Source: Pseudomonas umsongensis (GTDB lineage Bacteria; Pseudomonadota; Gammaproteobacteria; Pseudomonadales; Pseudomonadaceae). Taken from it: a stretch of DNA of 64,000 nt. Position 1 is the first letter of the stretch. The number at the start of each line of letters is the position of its first letter. The translations under genes were made by a program, and so were the position numbers. Below, in pieces: positions 1 to 8,438 of this stretch. The notes below the pieces were generated by a model, which did no database searches, had not been told where the DNA came from, and worked only from the letters and a program-made list of their open reading frames with translations. Location of the stretch: positions 1,240,001 through 1,304,000 of the forward strand of contig NZ_NIWU01000001.1 of NCBI RefSeq assembly GCF_002236105.1, read 5' to 3'.

Positions 1-667
1 GGCGCACACCCTCCAACGCGCTGATCTGCCCCAGCAACTGCATTTGCCGACGGTGGAAGTCTTCCTCGCTTTCCTCGGTACGAATAACGGCGCTGGCATG
101 GGTTGCCAGCAGCTTGATCACCTGGTCGATCCTGTCGAAATACTCCTTGGCCACGGCTTCCGGGCGCGCGGTCAGCAGGCTCACGATGCAGACGCAGGCC
201 ACTGCCAGCAACGTCTCGGTCACGCGGGTCACGGCCAGCAGGAAGGTCCCGTCCTGATCGGGAACCGCCAACAGCCCCACGACCACCGCCGTGTAGCCGC
301 TGAGGACAAACGCCTGGGAACTGGTATAGCGCAACAAGGTGCCACCGGCGGTGCACAACGCCAGCCACAGCGACAAGGTCATGATGAAAGGCAGCGGCGC
401 CTGGGGGAATAGCGCCATGATTACCACGGCCACTGCCGCTCCCAGGGTGGTTCCGATGACCTGACCGAAACTGCGGGCCAGCACCATGCCGGCCAGGGGC
501 TGGCTGATGATGACCACGGCCATGATCGACCACTTGGGCTGTTCGAGGTCGAATACGAACGCCAGATAGAGAGTCAACAGCCCGGCAGCGATGGTTCTCA
601 AGGCGAACAGCAGCACCCCGCGCCCAGGGTTGAGCATCGCCTTGAAGTATTGCAGCAGCGCTTGCAT
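1..667 (-). CDS. FUSC-family inner-membrane protein (aromatic acid exporter-like), 3' end outside window
   Basis: The reverse strand reads from ATG at 667 out of the left edge of the window, giving about 222 residues of an N-terminal region. The protein opens MQALLQYFKAMLNPGRG and then has alternating hydrophobic segments (for example ALRTIAAGLLTLYLAFVF, WSIMAVVIISQPLAG, VIGTTLGAAVAVVIMALFP). This is the pattern of the fusaric acid resistance/YccS-AaeB superfamily of inner-membrane efflux components, in which several membrane helices precede a cytoplasmic domain. The last residues in the window (EEDFHRRQMQLLGQISALEG) belong to that cytoplasmic part. The family exports aromatic acids or similar toxic compounds, but the substrate cannot be read here. 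It is divergent from the gene at 815. Incomplete at the window edge, not truncated in nature as far as can be seen. Confidence 0.8.
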   Translation of the reverse strand, partial: MQALLQYFKAMLNPGRGVLLFALRTIAAGLLTLYLAFVFDLEQPKWSIMAVVIISQPLAGMVLARSFGQVIGTTLGAAVAVVIMALFPQAPLPFIMTLSLWLALCTAGGTLLRYTSSQAFVLSGYTAVVVGLLAVPDQDGTFLLAVTRVTETLLAVACVCIVSLLTARPEAVAKEYFDRIDQVIKLLATHASAVIRTEESEEDFHRRQMQLLGQISALEGVR

Positions 668-814
668 GGGAATGCCTGTCCAATCCACTCCAGCAAGCGT
701 AGTCATAGCCGCGAGGTCTGGACAGGTTTGAGTATCGCAGTCAGGGTTTGACTCCAGGCGCCGCCTGACCGAAGCTGACAGCTTTGCCAAAGCCTGTCAG
801 CTTCCGGATTCTGC

Positions 815-1870
815 ATGACCCAGTCCCGCCGCTATTTGCTCATCAGCCTCTGTGTCCTGTTTGCCATCGGCCTTGCCTGGATGTTCCTGCGCAGCAGCAC
901 CCCGGTAGTACCCGAAACCATCAAGCGCGGCTACAGCGAAGCACTGACGGCAGCCCGAAACGGCCAGCCGGGGGCCGCGCGGGTGCTCTACCAGCAACTG
1001 GCCCGCCCTGACATATCACCCAAGCGGCGCGTCTGGCTGCTGGCCGAACTGCCCAACTACCCCAGCTCCGTGGCGCTGAAACTGGCGGATGCAGACTTGC
1101 AGCATGAGGCGCCCGAGGTGCGTATCGCGGCGATCAAAAGCATCAGCGGGCTGGTGCCCAGCGGCCAGCGCAGCCTACTGCTGGGGCCCTTGCTCGATGA
1201 CGGCGAACAGAGCGTGCGCCTGGCCGCCGTCAATGCGTTGCTGGGCCTGTCACCCGATGATCTTGGCCTGTATTTCGGCGCTCTGGAGCAGGCTGTCGAC
1301 GCCTGGCAGGTGGTTCTGAAAGACGCCCCTGAAAGTGCCGACAATCAGTATCAGCTGGCGCGCCTGTACTTGCACAACGCGCAACTGAAAGAGGCACAAC
1401 AGGCGCTCGAACACACCTTGCGTCTGGACCCGGGCAATCTGCCGGCGCTGGTGATGCAGATTGAGATACTGGACAAACAGGGCCAGAGCGACGCAGCCCG
1501 GCAACTGTTGGCCAAACAACTCAAGGCCCAGCCCGACTCGGCCTATCTGCAACATGCGCTGGGGCTCTGGTTGCTGCATCACGGCCAAAGCGAGTTCGCC
1601 CTGCTCGGATTGTCCAAGGCCGTGGAGCTTGAGCCGAACAACAAGGACTACCGCTACGACCTGGCCACCACGCTGCATGGCGAGCAGGAGCTGGAAGCGG
1701 CGCAGAAACAGCTGCAGGAAATCGTCCAGCGCCACCCGAACGATCGCCGCGCACGGGTGTTGCTGATCAACTACTGGAAAGAAAGCGGGCAATTGCAGAA
1801 CGTGCAGATATTGCTGGCGCAGCTGGAACAGATGAACCCGGATGATCCGGCCCTGCAGCAGGGGCTATAA
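815..1870 (+). CDS. Membrane-anchored HEAT/TPR repeat protein
   Basis: A 351-residue protein. An N-terminal hydrophobic segment (residues about 7-25, RYLLISLCVLFAIGLAWMFL) looks like an uncleaved signal anchor, so the rest should face the periplasm. Residues about 85-150 form HEAT-like helical pairs (APEVRIAAIKSISGL, QSVRLAAVNALLGL). Residues about 165-350 form at least four tetratricopeptide repeats (ADNQYQLARLYLHNAQ, LDPGNLPALVMQIEIL, QHALGLWLLHHGQSEFA, LEPNNKDYRYDLATTL). Such repeats are protein-binding scaffolds. The arrangement resembles the repeat portion of TPR-containing multihaem cytochromes known in pseudomonads, but I see no CxxCH haem motif. The exact role is unknown. The start has weak ribosome-binding support but is the only ATG ahead of the membrane segment. 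Confidence 0.75.
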   Translation: MTQSRRYLLISLCVLFAIGLAWMFLRSSTPVVPETIKRGYSEALTAARNGQPGAARVLYQQLARPDISPKRRVWLLAELPNYPSSVALKLADADLQHEAPEVRIAAIKSISGLVPSGQRSLLLGPLLDDGEQSVRLAAVNALLGLSPDDLGLYFGALEQAVDAWQVVLKDAPESADNQYQLARLYLHNAQLKEAQQALEHTLRLDPGNLPALVMQIEILDKQGQSDAARQLLAKQLKAQPDSAYLQHALGLWLLHHGQSEFALLGLSKAVELEPNNKDYRYDLATTLHGEQELEAAQKQLQEIVQRHPNDRRARVLLINYWKESGQLQNVQILLAQLEQMNPDDPALQQGL

Positions 1871-1884
1871 AACAGATTACCGGC

Positions 1885-1968
1885 GTAGGAGCCTTGCGGG
1901 CGAACCAGGCGCTGCGGTGTGTCTGTCGTACCGCGCTATCGTTCTTCGCGGGCAAGCCTCGCTCCTAC
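1885..1968. repeat. REP-type inverted pair
   Basis: Two copies of a GTAGGAGCC...GCGGGCGAACC / TTCGCGGGCAAGCCTCGCTCCTAC element face each other across about 35 bases, just downstream of the TPR gene. It is one of many Pseudomonas extragenic palindromes in this window and could form a long imperfect hairpin in the transcript. Confidence 0.7.
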
Positions 1969-2095
1969 GGTGCGAGTGCACACCCAACGCCTCTCAAAAA
2001 AGTTGAACGCTCCTCGCGGCCTAAGGTCAAGTGAACAGGCAGCTCGCCATCATCGGTCTGCTGCCTCGCTTCCCCTAGTCATGAGAGGGCATTTT

Positions 2096-3598
2096 TTGTC
2101 TACATCCAACGAGTTGATCAGCGTTAAAGCCGCCACAGGGATTCATGGTCTCGATGACATCCTCGATGGCGGACTGTCCAGGGGCCACGTGTTCTTGCTT
2201 GAGGGCGAACCCGGAACCGGCAAGACCACGGTCGCCTTGCACTTCTTGTTGGCCGGCGCCCAAGCCGGCGAACGCTCGTTGTACATCACCCTGTCCGAAA
2301 CCGAACGCGAATTGCGCCAGGGTGCGCGCTCCCATGGCTGGGAGCTGGACGATAACGTCCATATCTTCGAACTGACACCCCCCGAAAGCCTGCTGACCGC
2401 CGAGCACCAGCAATCGCTGTTGTACTCTTCGGACCTGGAATTGGGTGAGGCCACCAAACAGATTTTTGAAGTCGTCGAACGCGTCAGGCCGACCCGCGTC
2501 GTGCTCGACAGCCTCTCCGAGATTCGCCTGCTGGCGCAAAGCTCGCTGCGATACCGTCGACAAATCCTCGCTATCAAGCATTATTTCGTGCGCTACGAGG
2601 CCACGGTGCTGCTGCTCGACGACCTGACCACCGAATCCCTGGACAAGACCGTGCACAGCGTGGCCCACGGAGTGGTTCGGCTGGAGGAGCTGACGCCCAA
2701 CTATGGCGCCGAGCGCCGGCGCGTTCGCGTGGTGAAATACCGTGGCCAGAAATACCGCGGCGGTTATCATGATTTCACCATCATGGGTAACGGCGTGCAC
2801 GTGTTCCCACGCCTGGTGGCCGCGGAGCACCGGGGTGACTACCAGCGACAGCAGTTGACCAGCGGCATCCGCGAAATGGACGCGCTGCTCGGTGGTGGCG
2901 TCGAGACGGGCTCAAGCACGCTGATTCTCGGCCCGGCCGGCACCGGAAAATCCTTGATATCGATGATTTTCGCCGCCGCCGCCGTGGCCCGGGGCGAAAA
3001 GGCGGCTCTGTTCATCTTCGATGAAGAGCTTGGCTTGCTGTTCGCTCGCATGAAGAAAATCGGCATCGACTTGAGTGCATTGCAAGCCACCGGCAACTTG
3101 CTGATCGAGCAAGTGGACGCCGCTGAACTCTCCCCCGGCGAATTTTCCCACCGGGTTCGTCGTTGCGTCGATGAAGGCGATATCAAGACCGTGGTAATCG
3201 ACAGCATCAACGGCTATCAAGCGGCGATGCCGGAAGAGAACGCCCTGGTGCTGCACATGCACGAATTACTGCTGTACCTCAACCGCAAAGGCGCGGCGAC
3301 GTTCATGACAGTCGCCCAGCATGGCCTGGTTGGTGACATGCAGGCCCCGGTAGACATCACGTACCTGGCCGATACGGTCATTCTGCTGCGCTACTTCGAA
3401 GCCCTGGGCAAGGTGCGGCGAGCCATTTCCATCATCAAGAAACGCACAGGCAGTCATGAATCGACCATCCGCGAATACAAAATCAGCGCCAACGGCATGA
3501 CCATCGGGGAACCGCTGGAGACCTTCCAGGGCGTTTTGCGCGGAGTTCCGACCTATTTGGGTGCCAGCAATCCCCTGCTCGGGGATGAAGTCCCGTGA
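2096..3598 (+). CDS. KaiC-like double RecA-domain ATPase
   Basis: A 500-residue protein with two tandem RecA/KaiC domains, close to the 519 residues of cyanobacterial KaiC. The first domain has a Walker A (GEPGTGKTT, residues 37-45) and a Walker B ending RVVLDSL. The second has GPAGTGKSL (279-287), a paired glutamate (FIFDEELGLL) and TVVIDSING. The C-terminal segment FEALGKVRRAISIIKKRTGSHESTIREY is typical of KaiC. I take TTG at 2096 as the start because AGAGGG lies six bases upstream; an in-frame ATG at 2081 adds five residues but has no ribosome-binding site. The stop overlaps the GTG start of the next hybrid kinase, so the two are translationally coupled. No kaiA or kaiB is present. Homologues outside cyanobacteria are usually linked to stress signalling rather than to a clock; that role here is inference. 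Confidence 0.9.
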   Translation: MSTSNELISVKAATGIHGLDDILDGGLSRGHVFLLEGEPGTGKTTVALHFLLAGAQAGERSLYITLSETERELRQGARSHGWELDDNVHIFELTPPESLLTAEHQQSLLYSSDLELGEATKQIFEVVERVRPTRVVLDSLSEIRLLAQSSLRYRRQILAIKHYFVRYEATVLLLDDLTTESLDKTVHSVAHGVVRLEELTPNYGAERRRVRVVKYRGQKYRGGYHDFTIMGNGVHVFPRLVAAEHRGDYQRQQLTSGIREMDALLGGGVETGSSTLILGPAGTGKSLISMIFAAAAVARGEKAALFIFDEELGLLFARMKKIGIDLSALQATGNLLIEQVDAAELSPGEFSHRVRRCVDEGDIKTVVIDSINGYQAAMPEENALVLHMHELLLYLNRKGAATFMTVAQHGLVGDMQAPVDITYLADTVILLRYFEALGKVRRAISIIKKRTGSHESTIREYKISANGMTIGEPLETFQGVLRGVPTYLGASNPLLGDEVP

Positions 3599-5265
3599 CG
3601 GTCAATGAAGCGACGTCCGAGCGTGCGATCATTCTTGCCCCCTTGGGGCGGGACAGTCAGATCGCCTTGATGCTGCTCAATGAAGCGGGCTTCGGCGGAG
3701 TCGTCAGTACTGATCTGCCAGGGCTTTGCCTCGAAGTGGAGCAAGGGGCCGGCTTGTTGCTCATGTCTTCCGAAGCCTTGCTGCGCAGCGATCTCGAACC
3801 CCTGTTGAGCCTGATCGAGCAGCAACCGGCGTGGTCTGATTTGCCGATCGTATTGCTGACTCACCATGGTGGCCCGGAACATAATCCGGCGTCACGCTTT
3901 GGCCCCCTCCTGGGCAATGTCACGTTCCTCGAACGACCCTTCCACCCCGAAACATTGATCAGCCTGGTCGCCGCCGCCTTGCGCGGCCGAAGGCGACAGT
4001 ATGAAGCCAGGGATCGGCTGGTGGACTTGAGCATGAGCGAACTGCGCCTGCAAAACACCCTCGAGACCCTGGAACAACAGGTTGAAGAGCGCACCGCACA
4101 ACTGCGCCACAATGAAGAAGCACTGCGCCAGTCGCAAAAAATGGAGGCGGTCGGCCAACTCACCGGTGGCATTGCCCATGACTTCAACAACATGCTGACC
4201 GGCATCATCGGCAGTTTGGAGTTATTGCGCCGGCGACTGGCCCGGGGGCGCACAGAGGATCTGGACAGCCTGATCGACCTTGGCGTGACGTCGGCCAATC
4301 GTGCGGCGAGCCTGACTCATCGTCTGCTGGCGTTTTCCCGTCGCCAGTCGCTCGACTCCAAGCCCGTGGAGATGAATAACCTGGTGGTCTCCATGGGCGA
4401 ACTGTTGCAACGCAGCATCAATGAAAGCATTCACTTGGACATGCAACTGAGCGATCAGCTATGGGTCGCCGAAGCCGACCCCAATCAACTGGAAAGCGCC
4501 CTGCTCAACCTGGTCATCAATGCCCGCGACGCCATGCCCGATGGTGGAAAACTGCTGGTGCAGACCTCGAACCGCCACCTGGATGCCGATTTCACCAAGC
4601 CCTACGGTAATCTCGCGCCAGGCGACTATGTGGTACTGAGCGTCACCGACAATGGCTGCGGTATGCCGCAAAGCACCATCAACCGGGCCTTCGACCCGTT
4701 CTTCACCACCAAGCCCATCGGCCAGGGCACCGGCCTGGGTTTGTCGATGATCTATGGTTTCAGCAAGCAATCGGGTGGGCATGTCGCCATTCAGAGTGAA
4801 GTCGGCGCAGGCACCACGGTGAACTTGTATCTACCGCGTTTTGGGGGTGACCTGCCCCAGGACAACCCGGTCAACATCGAACACGCCCCCTACGCGAAAA
4901 ATGGCGAGACCGTTTTGATCGTCGAGGACGATCCGGCGGTGCGACTGCTGGTCAGCAACGTGCTGGGAGATCTGGGGTATGCCTTTGTCGAGGCCAGCGA
5001 TGCCGACAGTGCGATGCCGATCCTCGACTCGGCCCAACGCATCGACCTGCTGATCAGCGACGTCGGACTGCCCGGCATGAATGGTCGTCAACTGGCGGAA
5101 ATCGGCCGGCAACTGCGGCCGGACCTGAGGGTCTTGTTCATTACCGGCTATGCCGAACATGCGGCGGTGCGCGGCGGGTTCCTCGATCCGGGCATGCAGA
5201 TGATCACCAAGCCTTTTACCTTCGATCTGTTGACGGCGAAGGTGCAGGAGATGATTCGTGTCTGA
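3595..5265 (+). CDS. Hybrid histidine kinase with N-terminal pseudo-receiver and C-terminal receiver
   Basis: A 556-residue cytoplasmic protein starting at GTG inside the kaiC-like stop (GTGA overlap). Residues about 8-130 fold like a receiver but lack the acidic pair and the phospho-accepting aspartate ([17 protein letters not shown]), so this is a pseudo-receiver. A coiled coil (about 135-185) leads into the HisKA region with GGIAHDFNN, phospho-acceptor His195. The ATP-binding domain shows the N box ([12 protein letters not shown]), G1 (DNGCGM) and F/G2 boxes ([18 protein letters not shown]). A canonical receiver follows (VEDD at 443-446, Asp489 in [10 protein letters not shown], lysine in ITKPF). 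There are no membrane segments, so the input is presumably the KaiC partner or another soluble protein. The HDFNN-type kinase plus receiver is common in pseudomonads; the pairing with KaiC is the informative part. Confidence 0.92.
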   Translation: MTVNEATSERAIILAPLGRDSQIALMLLNEAGFGGVVSTDLPGLCLEVEQGAGLLLMSSEALLRSDLEPLLSLIEQQPAWSDLPIVLLTHHGGPEHNPASRFGPLLGNVTFLERPFHPETLISLVAAALRGRRRQYEARDRLVDLSMSELRLQNTLETLEQQVEERTAQLRHNEEALRQSQKMEAVGQLTGGIAHDFNNMLTGIIGSLELLRRRLARGRTEDLDSLIDLGVTSANRAASLTHRLLAFSRRQSLDSKPVEMNNLVVSMGELLQRSINESIHLDMQLSDQLWVAEADPNQLESALLNLVINARDAMPDGGKLLVQTSNRHLDADFTKPYGNLAPGDYVVLSVTDNGCGMPQSTINRAFDPFFTTKPIGQGTGLGLSMIYGFSKQSGGHVAIQSEVGAGTTVNLYLPRFGGDLPQDNPVNIEHAPYAKNGETVLIVEDDPAVRLLVSNVLGDLGYAFVEASDADSAMPILDSAQRIDLLISDVGLPGMNGRQLAEIGRQLRPDLRVLFITGYAEHAAVRGGFLDPGMQMITKPFTFDLLTAKVQEMIRV

Positions 5266-5302
5266 ACGCGCCGATGCGCAAGCGTCGAACACAACCATCC
5301 CC

Positions 5303-5382
5303 TGTCGGAGCTGCCGCAGGCTGCGATCTTTTGATCTTTAAAAGCAAGATCAAAAGATCGCAGCCTGCGGCAGCTCCTACCC
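5303..5382. terminator. Bidirectional hairpin repeat between convergent signalling genes
   Basis: Arms at 5307-5335 and 5349-5377 are a perfect 29-base inverted repeat (GGAGCTGCCGCAGGCTGCGA... with its complement) around a 13-base loop. It lies between the convergent ends of the hybrid kinase and the minus-strand response regulator. The inner stem carries TTTT on one side and AAAA on the other, so it can act as a terminator for both strands. A related copy with a shorter perfect stem is at 15355-15443 and a degraded one at 52602-52656. Confidence 0.75.
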
Positions 5383-5384
5383 GA

Positions 5385-5762
5385 TCAGGACAGCATGTCC
5401 TGCATCAGTTCCTGCAACGTGTCCAGATCGAATGGTTTCTCAAGAATCGGTGCCTTGCGAGTAATCGGGCTATCAGTCTCGCGAATTTCCTGGGCGTAGC
5501 CGCTGATGAAAATCACCTTGAGCTCAGGCCGTAGCTTCACCGCGGGCTCGGCGATCTGCACGCCAGAAATCCCGCCGGGCAGGCGAAAATCGGTGATCAT
5601 CATGTCCAAGTGTGGCTTGCTGGCGAGGATCTCGAAGGCCTGCTCGCCGTTTTCGGCTTGCAGCACCCGGTAGCCCTCTCCCGACAGATAGGCCGACAGC
5701 ACCATCAGGATTGAGGGATCGTCCTCGACGACGAGGACTACATCTTGTGCATCTTCACTCAT
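5385..5762 (-). CDS. Single-domain response regulator (CheY-like)
   Basis: A 125-residue protein made only of a receiver domain: acidic pair ED at 13-14, phospho-acceptor Asp58 in MMITDFRLPGG, Ser/Thr switch in VIFISGYAQ, and conserved Lys in ILEKPFD. It has no output domain, so it probably passes phosphate on or acts by binding a partner. A TTG 21 bases further upstream is possible but has no better ribosome-binding site, so I take ATG at 5762. It is last in the minus-strand signalling cluster, 77 bases after the REC-kinase gene. Confidence 0.88.
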   Translation of the reverse strand: MSEDAQDVVLVVEDDPSILMVLSAYLSGEGYRVLQAENGEQAFEILASKPHLDMMITDFRLPGGISGVQIAEPAVKLRPELKVIFISGYAQEIRETDSPITRKAPILEKPFDLDTLQELMQDMLS

Positions 5763-5839
5763 GGGAAGCCTTTGTTCGGTCAATAGCTGCTGATACGACC
5801 CCGAGGTCGATCAGAGGTTGCGTTTATCGCGCGGTTTTC

Positions 5840-7021
5840 CTACAGCGGCAGACAAACGCGAAACAGGGCGCCTTCGCCAATCCGGCTTTCGACGGTAATG
5901 GTACCGCCATGGGCGGCAACTATCTGTTCGGAAATAAACAACCCCAAGCCCAGCCCGGTGGCGACATGGTTGGCCGAGACGCGCTCGAATTGCTGGAAAA
6001 TCCGTTGCTGGTTCTCCTCGCTGATGCCGATTCCAAAATCACGGACTTCCACCCGTGCTTCACCGTTCTCACTGTACACCTTCAGGTTGATCGGGCTCTT
6101 GGTGCCATAACGCAGGGCGTTGGTCAGCAGGTTGGAAATCACCTGTTCAATGCGAAACTCATCCCAATCGCCCATCACCGATTGCTCGGCGTCCAGGCTG
6201 ACCGACGTTTCCGCGGCCTCGATCTGCGGGGCAAAATTGTGCAACAAACCGCGAACCAGCGCCGCCAGATCAAAGTGTGTCGGGCGGATCGACAACTTGC
6301 CGGTACGAATACGCGACACATCGAGCATGTCTTCGATCAGCCGGATCAGGCTTTTGATCTGCCGTTCATCGCGATCGACCATAGCGTGCATCTTGTCGAG
6401 GGTGAAGGCAGCAGCGTTGTCCCGGGCCAGGTGCATCTTGCGCAACTGGGTTTCTAGAATCAGTCCATTGAGCGGCGTGCGCACTTCATGGGCAACGATG
6501 GACATGAAGTCATCGCGCATGCGCACCGCCTGCTCCAGCTCAAGCTGGGTACTGCGCAACTGCATGAGCAACGCTTCCTGCTCCCGACGGCTCTGTTCCA
6601 GCGCTTCGACCTGTTGTTTCATGGCCTTGCTCTGGCGGTAGAGGTCGACGAAGACATTGACCTTGCTCTTGACCGCCTGGATATCCAGGGGCTTGTGCAG
6701 GAAATCGACGGCGCCGCTTTCGTAGCCCTTGAACGCGTAGTTCAGCTCGCGACCGGCGGCACTGACGAACACGATCGGGATGTTCCTGGTCTTTTCCGTG
6801 CCACGCATCAACTCGGCCAGCTCGAAGCCATTCATGCCGGGCATCTGCACGTCGAGGATGGCCATGGCGAATTCGTGTTGCAGCAACAGCGACAAGGCTT
6901 CGTCGGCCGACAAAGCCTTGTAGACGATGCGATCTTCACGCTTGATCAGCGCTTCAAGTGCCAATAGGTTTTCTGGCAGATCGTCGACGATCAGCAGTTT
7001 GGCCTGGATATTACTTAGCAT
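5840..7021 (-). CDS. Receiver-histidine kinase (REC-HisKA-HATPase)
   Basis: A 393-residue protein with an N-terminal receiver (DD at 13-14, Asp57 in AILDVQMPGMNG, HKPLD lysine), a coiled-coil linker at about 125-165, a HisKA dimerisation domain with the phospho-acceptor His in IVAHEVRTPLNG (about residue 178), and a C-terminal ATP-binding domain (NLLTNALRYG, DFGIGI, GLGLGLFIS). The input receiver suggests that another kinase in the cluster controls its activity. No membrane segment is seen. Its start overlaps the end of the cheB gene by seven bases, which points to one transcript 8439-type kinase - cheR - cheB - this gene. Confidence 0.92.
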   Translation of the reverse strand: MLSNIQAKLLIVDDLPENLLALEALIKREDRIVYKALSADEALSLLLQHEFAMAILDVQMPGMNGFELAELMRGTEKTRNIPIVFVSAAGRELNYAFKGYESGAVDFLHKPLDIQAVKSKVNVFVDLYRQSKAMKQQVEALEQSRREQEALLMQLRSTQLELEQAVRMRDDFMSIVAHEVRTPLNGLILETQLRKMHLARDNAAAFTLDKMHAMVDRDERQIKSLIRLIEDMLDVSRIRTGKLSIRPTHFDLAALVRGLLHNFAPQIEAAETSVSLDAEQSVMGDWDEFRIEQVISNLLTNALRYGTKSPINLKVYSENGEARVEVRDFGIGISEENQQRIFQQFERVSANHVATGLGLGLFISEQIVAAHGGTITVESRIGEGALFRVCLPL

Positions 7022-7608
7022 GCGATTCGTTCCAGCTCGACAAGCAAACGGCCGATGCCGCGTATGGGGAGTATGTGATCGGGCTGCAGGATATTCAGCG
7101 CCGCTTGGGGCATGGTCGCGACCTGGGCCTCGCCCGGGTCCTGGACGATGGTCAGCCCGCCATGCTGCTTGACCTGGGACATACCCTTGGCGCCATCCTG
7201 GTTGGCGCCGGTCAGCAATACCGCGGCCAGCTTCGCGCCGTAGGCATCGGCAGCCGATTCGAACAGGAAGTCGATGGCCGGCCGCGAATAATGCACCCGG
7301 TCTTCCAGGCTCAGGGAAAAGCTGCGGTCCCGCTCCACCGACAAGTGATACCCGGGCGTGGCGAAATACAGGGTACCGGCTTCAACCGGGGTCTTGTCCG
7401 TGGCCTCCAGGACCGGCAGCGAGACACGCCTGGCGAAGACGTCCACCAGGTGACTACGGCGCTCGCCCGGCAGGTGCAGGACCACGATGATCGGCAATGC
7501 GAAACCTTGTCGCAGCGGACCCAGGATACTGAGCAGCGCCTCAACTCCGCCAGCCGACGCACCGATCACAATCGCTTCTATTGAAGGTAAGCCCGTTGCG
7601 CTGTTCAT
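7015..7608 (-). CDS. Stand-alone CheB-type protein-glutamate methylesterase
   Basis: A 197-residue protein containing only the CheB catalytic domain. The Ser-His-Asp triad is readable: Ser18 in GASAGGVEAL, His45 in VVLHLPGERR and the Asp in LTGANQDGAKGM (about residue 140). The usual N-terminal receiver of chemotaxis CheB is absent. The start overlaps the cheR stop (ATGA). CheB enzymes remove methyl groups from receptor glutamates or deamidate glutamines, but no receptor gene is present in this cluster. Stand-alone CheB/CheR pairs beside hybrid kinases occur in other bacteria, where they seem to act on non-chemotaxis signalling proteins; the target here is unknown. Some gene callers may extend the start to 7716, but that extension overlaps cheR and has no coding character. 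Confidence 0.9.
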   Translation of the reverse strand: MNSATGLPSIEAIVIGASAGGVEALLSILGPLRQGFALPIIVVLHLPGERRSHLVDVFARRVSLPVLEATDKTPVEAGTLYFATPGYHLSVERDRSFSLSLEDRVHYSRPAIDFLFESAADAYGAKLAAVLLTGANQDGAKGMSQVKQHGGLTIVQDPGEAQVATMPQAALNILQPDHILPIRGIGRLLVELERIAC

Positions 7609-8438
7609 GATTTGCGATAGATCCGTTCTTGTTTGACCAACGGCTCGAACTGGTTGCCGAAGGCTGAAAAATCTGGCGTTTCCTTGCTGCCCAGAGCGAG
7701 GAAACCGCGGTGGCAAAGTGACTCATGAAACAAGCCGAAAGCGCGATCCTGTAATCTTTTATTGAAGTAAATCAATACATTACGACATGAAATTAACTGA
7801 GTTTCTGAAAATACGCTGTCCGTCGCCAGGCTATGATCGGCGAAGGTCACGTTTTCGCACAGCGACTTGTCGAAAATCGCGAACCCATACGCCGCCGTGT
7901 AATAGTCGGCGAAGGAGCACTTGCCGCCGGCCTGCTGGTAGTTGGAAGTGTAGGCGCGGACATTCTCCATGGAGAAAATCCCTTGCTTGGCTTTGTCCAG
8001 CGAACGCGGATTGATGTCAGTGGCATAGATGATCGTGCGCTCGAGCAGGCCCTCTTCGCGCAACAGGATGGCCATCGAATAGACTTCTTCACCGGTGCTG
8101 CACCCGGCGATCCAGATCTTCAGCGAAGGGTAGGTCTTGAGCAACGGCACCACTTCGCGGCGGATGGCCAGGAAGTGCGAAGGGTCGCGAAACATTTCAC
8201 TGACCGGAATCGTCAGCAGTTGCAGCAACTGCATGAACGCCGTCGGGTCGTGCAGGACCTTTTCCTGCAATGCCGAAATGGTATTGCACTCGAACTGGCT
8301 CAAGGCGTGCGTCACCCGGCGCTTGATCGAGGCGCCGGAGTAATCGCGAAAATCGTAGCTGTACTTGAGGTAGATCGCCTCGATCAACAAGCGCAATTCG
8401 ATTTCGCTGCTGCGCTCCCCTGAATGATTGCTCTGCAC
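7605..8438 (-). CDS. CheR-type protein-glutamate methyltransferase
   Basis: A 277-residue protein with the CheR all-alpha N-terminal domain (about 10-75, SGASIKRRVTHAL) and the SAM-dependent methyltransferase domain. Motif I is IAGCSTGEEVYSMA, and the acidic SAM contact is in IYATDINPRSLDKA. SCRNVLIYF and RGFLALGSKE match the C-terminal part of the family. The start is GTG at 8438, directly abutting the TAA of the upstream giant hybrid kinase (8439-8441). It forms an opposing methylation/demethylation pair with the overlapping cheB gene. No chemoreceptor, CheA or CheW is nearby. Confidence 0.92.
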   Translation of the reverse strand: MQSNHSGERSSEIELRLLIEAIYLKYSYDFRDYSGASIKRRVTHALSQFECNTISALQEKVLHDPTAFMQLLQLLTIPVSEMFRDPSHFLAIRREVVPLLKTYPSLKIWIAGCSTGEEVYSMAILLREEGLLERTIIYATDINPRSLDKAKQGIFSMENVRAYTSNYQQAGGKCSFADYYTAAYGFAIFDKSLCENVTFADHSLATDSVFSETQLISCRNVLIYFNKRLQDRAFGLFHESLCHRGFLALGSKETPDFSAFGNQFEPLVKQERIYRKS

